The notes beneath the pieces were generated by a model. That model did not search any database, had not been told where the DNA came from, and saw nothing but the letters and a program-made list of their open reading frames with translations. Below, one piece after another: positions 14,580 through 19,628 of a stretch of 19,628 nucleotides of DNA. A program made the position numbers and the translations under genes. The DNA is from an uncultured Muribaculaceae bacterium (GTDB lineage Bacteria; Bacteroidota; Bacteroidia; Bacteroidales; Muribaculaceae): contig CAJUOC010000038.1 in assembly GCA_910587925.1 (NCBI GenBank), forward strand, positions 1 to 19,628, given 5' to 3'. Within the stretch, counting starts at the first letter, position 1. Each line of letters opens with the position of its first letter.

Positions 14580-14587
14580 TACTTTTG
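14580..14587 (+). promoter_or_regulatory. Second candidate -7 element for the efflux operon
   Basis: TACTTTTG is a perfect TAnnTTTG, 114 nt before the tolC-like start. The triplet 20 nt upstream is TGG (14557-14559) rather than TTG, so it is weaker than the site at 14599-14629 and may be a second start site or chance. Confidence 0.35.
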
Positions 14588-14598
14588 CGCCTCGGGTA

Positions 14599-14629
14599 TT
14601 GGTGATGTAGTGTGTGGTTTGTATTTTTG
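14599..14629 (+). promoter_or_regulatory. Bacteroidetes-type promoter for the efflux operon
   Basis: TTG at 14599-14601, then 20 nt, then TATTTTTG at 14622-14629. This fits TTG-N19-21-TAnnTTTG exactly and gives a leader of roughly 65 nt before the ATG at 14701. The gap between rplU and this operon (14346-14700) otherwise holds only A/T-rich sequence and the divergent rplU promoter. Confidence 0.65.
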
Positions 14630-14700
14630 TGACTGCGTTTCAAACTTTTTCAGTGGGGGCAAGTTATAATTATTGTCATCACTTCTTAAAAATCTGATTT

Positions 14701-16134
14701 ATGAGGCTTATCACCTTGCTCATCATACTGGCTGCCGGAGCTGTCGCCGCTCCGGCCCAGAGCGTGTCGCTCGACTCGTGCCGCAATATGGCGCTGCGTT
14801 CCAACAAGCAGCTGATGATTGCGCGTGCGGGCATGCGTAAGGCGCATTATGAAAATAAGGAGGCTTTTGCGGCCTACCTGCCGGCGCTCGACTTCAACGG
14901 CGGATATATGTACAATCAGCGCAATATATCCATCTTCGGCTCCGACCAGATGTTGCCGCTGAAGACGTTCGACCCCAAGACGGGCCAGTATGCCTTTGAC
15001 CTGGTGACAAATCCGGCGACCGGCGCTCCGGTGCTCTCGCCCGACGGGCAGCCTATCCCCTCGCAGGTGGCGCTCATACCCAAGTCGGCCATGGAGTACA
15101 ATATCCACAATGTGTTTTTCGGGGCGGTGACGCTCACTCAGCCGGTATTCATGGGCGGTAAGATTGTGGCGATGAACCGCATCACCCGCCAGGCCGAGCA
15201 GCTTGCCGCCGAGATGCACGATGCCGAGGTGGAAAATGTGATATATGCCGTCGATGCCGCATACTGGCAGGTGGTGTCGCTACTGGCCAAGCAGCGGCTG
15301 GCCGTGTCGTATGTGGCTCTGCTCGACTCGCTCTCGCGCGATGTGCACCTGATGCTCGACCAGGGCGTGGCCACTCGCTCCGATGTGCTCAGCGTCGATG
15401 TGAAGCTCAACGCGGCGCGCGTCGACCTGACCAAGGTCGACGATGGCGTGACTCTGTCGCGCATGGCTCTTGCGCAGGTATGCGGCTTGCCGGTCGACGC
15501 CGTGTTTACGCTGGCCGACGAGGGCGTCGACGAGCCCCGGCTCTCGGCCGAGGTGGCGCGCACATACAATATGGAGGAGGTCTATGCCCGCCGCCCCGAC
15601 CTGGAGGCTCTGCGACTCGGCGTGGGCATCATGGGACAGAAAAAGCGTGTGGCTATGGCCGACATGCTGCCCTCGGTGGCTGTGGTGGGCGCTTACTCGG
15701 TGAGCAACCCCAATATGTTTGCCGGCTTCAGGCGCAAGTTCAGCGGCGCATTCTCGGTGGGAGTCACCGTGAGCATCCCGCTGTGGCACTGGGGCGGCAA
15801 CTACTACCGCTACCGCGCGGCCGAGGTCGAGGAGACCGTGATGGCGATGCGTCTTGAGGACGCCCGCACCATGGTCGACCTGCAGGTGCGCCAGGCGTCG
15901 TTCAAGGCTTCGGAGGCATACAAGACATACCGCGCCACCTGCACCAATCTGGAGCAGGCCGACGAGAATCTGCGCTGCGCCGACCTCGCCTTTCGCGAGG
16001 GTATGGCCACCACCGACAATGTGCTTGAGGCTCAGACTGCCTGGCTCAAGGCCCACTCCGAGCAGGTCGACGCCATGATCGACGTGCGCCTCTGCGATGT
16101 ATACCTCTCCAAGTGCCTCGGCACCCTACACTGA
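14701..16134 (+). CDS. TolC-family outer membrane efflux protein
   Basis: Outer membrane channel of a tripartite exporter. The 477 residues have a Sec signal peptide (about 1-20, cleaved after APAQ) and no lipobox. The mature protein opens with SLDSCRNMALRSNKQLMIA, the typical start of the outer membrane efflux protein domain, and shows the two-fold helical repeat of TolC: the first half ends near the QVCGLPVD segment, and the second starts around RPDLEALRLGVGIM. The conserved DVLSVDVKLNAARVDL and DNVLEAQTAWLKAHSEQVDAMIDV segments are the periplasmic coiled coils. First gene of a four-gene operon, 15 nt before the fusion protein. The exported substrate is unknown. Confidence 0.93.
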   Translation: MRLITLLIILAAGAVAAPAQSVSLDSCRNMALRSNKQLMIARAGMRKAHYENKEAFAAYLPALDFNGGYMYNQRNISIFGSDQMLPLKTFDPKTGQYAFDLVTNPATGAPVLSPDGQPIPSQVALIPKSAMEYNIHNVFFGAVTLTQPVFMGGKIVAMNRITRQAEQLAAEMHDAEVENVIYAVDAAYWQVVSLLAKQRLAVSYVALLDSLSRDVHLMLDQGVATRSDVLSVDVKLNAARVDLTKVDDGVTLSRMALAQVCGLPVDAVFTLADEGVDEPRLSAEVARTYNMEEVYARRPDLEALRLGVGIMGQKKRVAMADMLPSVAVVGAYSVSNPNMFAGFRRKFSGAFSVGVTVSIPLWHWGGNYYRYRAAEVEETVMAMRLEDARTMVDLQVRQASFKASEAYKTYRATCTNLEQADENLRCADLAFREGMATTDNVLEAQTAWLKAHSEQVDAMIDVRLCDVYLSKCLGTLH

Positions 16135-16149
16135 TAAAATCATACCGAT

Positions 16150-17175
16150 ATGGCAAACGAAAATAACACTGTAAAACCCCAGCAGCCCGATGAGACCCGG
16201 GCCGAGCGCTCTCTGCTCTGGACTATGGGGCTGGTGATGGTGGCCATCGCCGTCGTCGCCGTGATAGGTTTTGTATTTCTCAACCGTCCCGACGAGCTCA
16301 TCGAGGGCCAGGTCGAGGGCACCACGGTGCGCATCTCGGGCAAGCTGCCGGGACGCGTGGTGGAGTTTTATGTCGAGGAGGGCGACTCGGTCGAGGCCGG
16401 CGACACTCTGGTGCATATCCACTCGAGCGTGGCCGACGCGCAGCTGGTGCAGGCCGAGGCGCTGCGTGAGGTGGCCGAGGCCCAGAACCGCAAGGTCGAC
16501 GCCGGCACCCGCAAGCAGATAATCCAGGCCGCCGCCGACATGGCCGCCCAGGCCCGCGCCGCCGTCACCATCGCCGAGAAGACCTACACCCGCATGGAAA
16601 ATCTCTACAAGGAGGGTGTCGTGAGCGAGCAGAAGCGCGACGAGGCCCGCGCCGCATACGACGGCGCCCGCGCCGCCCTGTCGACCGCCGAGAGCAATCT
16701 CTCGCTGGCCCGCGCCGGCGCCCAGAGCGAAGACAAGGCATCGACCGCCGCGCTGGTACAGGCGGCCGGCGGCGCCGTGGGGCAGGTCAACGCGGTGCTT
16801 GCCGACAGCTATCTCACCGCTCCCGCCGCCGGCACCATCGATGTGATATATCCCGAGCCGGGCGAGCTGGTGGCGACGGGCACTCCCATCATGAGTCTGC
16901 TGCGCTCCGACAAGCGCTGGATTACCTTCAATGTGCGCGAGGAGATGCTCCAGGACCTGCCCATGGGCAAAAAAATCACGGTGATGGTACCCGCGCTGGG
17001 CAAGAAGGAGATAGAGACCGAGGTGTACTATATACGCGACCGCGGCTCCTATGCCACCTGGCGCTCGACCAAAAACAACGGCTCCTGGGACAGCCGCACC
17101 TTCGAGATAAAGGCTCGCCCGACCGAGGCTGTCGAGGGTCTGCGCCCCGGCATGTCAATCGTCTATTACAAGTAA
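16150..17175 (+). CDS. HlyD/EmrA-type periplasmic membrane fusion protein
   Basis: Bridges the inner-membrane permease and the TolC-like channel. The 341 residues have a cytoplasmic N-terminus, one transmembrane helix (about 22-44), the first half of the lipoyl-like barrel-sandwich domain (KLPGRVVEFYVEEGDSVEAGDTLVHI, 65-90), an alanine-rich alpha-helical hairpin of about 115 residues (roughly 93-210, with YTRMENLYKEGVVSEQKRDEAR at its midpoint), the second lipoyl half (YLTAPAAGTIDVIYPEPGELV, 221-241) and a C-terminal beta-barrel ending LRPGMSIVYYK. It closely resembles YbhG/YhiI-type fusion proteins that work with ABC-2 permeases. The stop is 13 nt before the GTG of the first permease. Confidence 0.94.
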   Translation: MANENNTVKPQQPDETRAERSLLWTMGLVMVAIAVVAVIGFVFLNRPDELIEGQVEGTTVRISGKLPGRVVEFYVEEGDSVEAGDTLVHIHSSVADAQLVQAEALREVAEAQNRKVDAGTRKQIIQAAADMAAQARAAVTIAEKTYTRMENLYKEGVVSEQKRDEARAAYDGARAALSTAESNLSLARAGAQSEDKASTAALVQAAGGAVGQVNAVLADSYLTAPAAGTIDVIYPEPGELVATGTPIMSLLRSDKRWITFNVREEMLQDLPMGKKITVMVPALGKKEIETEVYYIRDRGSYATWRSTKNNGSWDSRTFEIKARPTEAVEGLRPGMSIVYYK

Positions 17176-17188
17176 AGTCGGAGACACG

Positions 17189-18346
17189 GTGAATACGGGA
17201 TTCATAGATACGGCCAGGCGCGAGGTGCGCCGCATGTGCTCCCGCAAAATGTATTTTGCGGGCATGATACTCGTGCCGGTGCTGATGACCTTCTTTTTCC
17301 TCGACCTGATGGAGGAGGGGCTGCCGCTGAAGGTGCCCACCGCCGTGGTCGACCTCGACCACTCGACCATGTCGCGCTCCATCACGCGCTCGCTGAGCGC
17401 CACCGAGCTCATCGACATCTCTGAGGACGCCGAGAGCTACGAGGAGGCCATGGAGCTGGTGCGCAGCGGCAAGATCTACGGATTCTTTGTGATACCGGCC
17501 GACTTTGAGCGCGATGTGGTGGCCGGCCGCCGGCCCACGCTGAGCTATTTCAACAATCTCACGTACTTTGTGCCCGGCTCGCTCACGTTCAAGGGATTCA
17601 CCACCATCGCCGTGGGCACCACGGGCAATGTCATACGCCAGATGATCGAGTCGGCCGGCCTGCCCGTCGATGCCGCCCCGCTCATACAGCCTGTCGAGGT
17701 GCAGGACCATCCCATGGGCAATCCCTGGCTCAACTACTCCATCTATCTGTCGCCCACCTTCCTCATCTGCCTGCTGGCCCTGATGATATATCTGATGACG
17801 GTATTTGCCATCACCATGGAGATCAAGCAAGGCACATCGCCCGAGTGGCTTGCCACGGCCAAGGGGCGTATCGGTGTGGCTGTGGCCGGCAAGCTGCTGC
17901 CGCATCTGGTGGTGTGGTCGGTGGTGGCACAGGGTATAGCTGCGGTGCTGTGGGGCTGGTGCCACTTCCCCTGCGGCAGCCTGTGGTGGATGGCCGTGGG
18001 CATGGAGCTATTTGTGGTGGCTTGCCTGGGCTTTGCGCTGATGGTGACATGTGTGCTGCCCAATCCGCGCCTGGCATTTATCTGCTGCGCCCTTGTGGGT
18101 ATACTCTCCTTCTCCTTCTGCGGCCTGTCGTTTCCGGTCGAGCAGATGTACGGAGCCATCGGCATCTTCAGCTATCTGGTGCCCGCGCGCTATATGATAC
18201 TGATATACTTTGCCGTGGGGCTCGACTCGCTGCCGGTATATTACGCACGATACTTCTACGTGGCATTTTTCGGATTCATGCTCGCCGGCACCCTTGGTCT
18301 GGGCCGCCTGCGCCGCGCCTGTCTTAACCCCGTTTACGTACCCTGA
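17189..18346 (+). CDS. ABC-2-type exporter permease, first of two
   Basis: Inner-membrane subunit of an ABC exporter (YhiH/YbhS/YbhR-like). The 385 residues have one N-terminal transmembrane segment (about 22-40), a large periplasmic domain (about 41-180, with PTAVVDLDHSTMSRSITRSL and YGFFVIPADFERDVVAG, typical of the ABC2_membrane_3 family) and about five or six further membrane helices (roughly 183-209, 233-257, 267-290, 296-316, 324-341, 356-375). Start is a GTG at 17189 preceded by GGAG at 17180-17183; no closer ATG gives a complete first helix. It precedes the second permease by 3 nt, so the two are probably made together and form a heterodimer. Confidence 0.92.
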   Translation: MNTGFIDTARREVRRMCSRKMYFAGMILVPVLMTFFFLDLMEEGLPLKVPTAVVDLDHSTMSRSITRSLSATELIDISEDAESYEEAMELVRSGKIYGFFVIPADFERDVVAGRRPTLSYFNNLTYFVPGSLTFKGFTTIAVGTTGNVIRQMIESAGLPVDAAPLIQPVEVQDHPMGNPWLNYSIYLSPTFLICLLALMIYLMTVFAITMEIKQGTSPEWLATAKGRIGVAVAGKLLPHLVVWSVVAQGIAAVLWGWCHFPCGSLWWMAVGMELFVVACLGFALMVTCVLPNPRLAFICCALVGILSFSFCGLSFPVEQMYGAIGIFSYLVPARYMILIYFAVGLDSLPVYYARYFYVAFFGFMLAGTLGLGRLRRACLNPVYVP

Positions 18347-18349
18347 CCC

Positions 18350-19543
18350 ATGGCAACTCCCTCATCTCACCGATACCGCGGCTCGTGGCTGGCACAGACC
18401 GGCCGGGCTTTCCGCCGGGAGTGGCATATCATCTTCAGCGATATGGGGGTGATGCTCTTTCTGCTGGCCCTGCCGCTGCTGTACCCCGTGATATATACTC
18501 TGATATACAATCCCGAGATTGTCACCGAGATGCCCATGGCTGTGGTCGACCGCTCGATGAGCGCCGAGTCGCGCAGCCTGGTGCAGACCATCGGCGCCTC
18601 GCCCTCTGTGGCCGTCTACGACTATTGCCCCGAGATGGGCGAGGCCAAGCGACTCTTTGCAGAGCGCAAGGTGAGCGCCATACTGGAGATACCCTCTGAC
18701 TACGCCCGCTGCCTGGCCACGGGCGAGCAGGCCCACGTGCAGCTCTACGTGCAGACCAGCCTGCTGCTGCGCTACCGCGCTTTCCTTGAGACTATGGCCG
18801 ACGTGCAGGTCAATCTCGCCTCGGAGATGGCCGCTTCCAAGGCTGCCGCCATGGGCATGACCGCTCTCGACCTCGACGTGCCTGTCAGGATGAGCAGCAG
18901 CTTTATCGGCGTGCCCGGGCAGGGCTTTGCCTCCTTCATCATGCCGGGCATAGTGATACTGATATTGCAGCAGAGCATGGTGCTGGGCATATGCTTTATC
19001 GCCGGCTCCTCGCGCGAGCGCCGCCGCCGCTTCTACCCGCTGGCCGACCCCCTGATGATGGCCGACATCAGCCCCGTGTGGGCGGTGCTGGGCAAGACGC
19101 TCACCTTTACGGTGATGTACATCCCGGCCACCATCTATGTGGTGAGGTTTATCCCCGAGATGTTCGGGCTTCCGCACATGGGCGCGCCGGTCGACTACCT
19201 GCTGTATCTGCTGCCGCTGCTGCTGTCGACGGCGATGTTCGGGCAGGTGGTGCAGATACTGTGCAAGGAGCGCGAGAGTGCCTTCATAGTGGTGGTGTTT
19301 ACCTCGGTGCTGTTTCTCTTCCTCTCGGGCCTTACCTGGCCGCGCTATGCCATGAGCCGTCTGTGGACGTGGCTTGGCGACCTGGTACCCGCCACCTGGG
19401 GCCTCGAAGGCTTTGTGCGCATCAACTCCAATGCCGCCACGCTGGCCGAGAATTCGACTCCGTTCATAGCCATGTGGATACTTACGGCGGTGTATTTCGT
19501 CGGCGCCATCTGGGTCACATATCGCATCCGCCGGAAGGGCTGA
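18350..19543 (+). CDS. ABC-2-type exporter permease, second of two
   Basis: Partner of the preceding permease, with the same layout: first transmembrane segment about 33-53, periplasmic domain about 54-190 (MPMAVVDRSMSAESRSLVQ, VSAILEIPSDYARCLATG) and about five C-terminal helices (roughly 193-218, 244-266, 282-304, 311-330, 372-391). The 397 residues are full length for the family. The helix pair around FLSGLTWPRYAM and LGDLVPATWGLEGFVRI is characteristic of ABC-2 permeases. No nucleotide-binding domain is fused to it, and no ATPase gene lies between or after the permeases before the terminator. Substrate unknown; drug, bile-acid or lipid export are all possible. Confidence 0.92.
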   Translation: MATPSSHRYRGSWLAQTGRAFRREWHIIFSDMGVMLFLLALPLLYPVIYTLIYNPEIVTEMPMAVVDRSMSAESRSLVQTIGASPSVAVYDYCPEMGEAKRLFAERKVSAILEIPSDYARCLATGEQAHVQLYVQTSLLLRYRAFLETMADVQVNLASEMAASKAAAMGMTALDLDVPVRMSSSFIGVPGQGFASFIMPGIVILILQQSMVLGICFIAGSSRERRRRFYPLADPLMMADISPVWAVLGKTLTFTVMYIPATIYVVRFIPEMFGLPHMGAPVDYLLYLLPLLLSTAMFGQVVQILCKERESAFIVVVFTSVLFLFLSGLTWPRYAMSRLWTWLGDLVPATWGLEGFVRINSNAATLAENSTPFIAMWILTAVYFVGAIWVTYRIRRKG

Positions 19544-19562
19544 GTATAACATGCGTTTTTTA

Positions 19563-19596
19563 TAACCCGCTCACAATCAGAGCGGGTTACTTTTTT
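19563..19596 (+). terminator. Intrinsic terminator of the efflux operon
   Basis: Perfect 10-bp stem TAACCCGCTC/GAGCGGGTTA (19563-19572 with 19580-19589), a 7-nt loop, one C, then six T. It starts 19 nt after the stop of the second permease. It shows that the operon ends here without an ATPase gene. Confidence 0.9.
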
Positions 19597-19628
19597 ATAC
19601 CCATATTGATAACATATGGATACTGTTA

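Overview
The window looks like a chromosomal segment of a GC-rich member of the Bacteroidales. The best guess is a Muribaculaceae-like gut commensal. The grounds are a SusC/SusD pair with surface lipoproteins, TAnnTTTG-type -7 promoter elements, almost no Shine-Dalgarno use, a C-terminal 'NLQGVRV...GLYI' sorting-like tail, and strongly GC-ended codons. The family-level assignment is inference. No rRNA, tRNA, CRISPR array, transposase or integrase was seen.

Layout. (1) Positions 1-386 hold no gene. They carry a cluster of palindromic intergenic repeats. (2) Positions 387-2563, minus strand, are a housekeeping pair, pgi then murI, overlapping by two bases at TTGA, with a good Bacteroidetes promoter in front of pgi. 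(3) Positions 2767-11784, plus strand, are a compact polysaccharide utilization locus (PUL): SusC transporter, SusD, a TIG-domain surface glycan-binding lipoprotein, a GH26 endo-beta-mannanase lipoprotein, and a secreted protein with three tandem beta-sandwich repeats. A strong hairpin terminator follows. (4) Positions 11963-13153 encode a cytoplasmic GH130 phosphorylase very like 4-O-beta-mannosyl-glucose phosphorylase. (5) Positions 13154-13737 are a second, larger cluster of the same repeats seen at the left edge. (6) Positions 13738-14345, minus strand, are the ribosomal protein pair rplU-rpmA with its own terminator. (7) Positions 14701-19543, plus strand, are a four-gene efflux operon: TolC-like outer membrane protein, HlyD-type fusion protein and two ABC-2 permeases, ending in a textbook terminator. 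No ATPase gene is present.

How the genes work together. The GH26 lipoprotein should cut beta-mannan or glucomannan at the cell surface. The TIG-domain protein and SusD would hold the glycan, and SusC would import the oligosaccharides using TonB energy. The GH130 enzyme would phosphorolyse mannosyl-glucose in the cytoplasm to mannose 1-phosphate and glucose. The mannobiose 2-epimerase, inner-membrane transporter and regulator normally linked to this pathway are not in the window. That leaves open glucomannan as the direct source of mannosyl-glucose, or supply from genes elsewhere.

The most novel-looking structures are two. The first is a two-hairpin intergenic repeat unit (14-bp hairpin, 17-nt linker, 10-bp hairpin, GACTA) arranged as head-to-head inverted pairs in both clusters, with hairpin arms that covary between copies. 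The second is the triple-repeat secreted protein at the end of the mannan PUL, which is probably a multivalent carbohydrate-binding protein.
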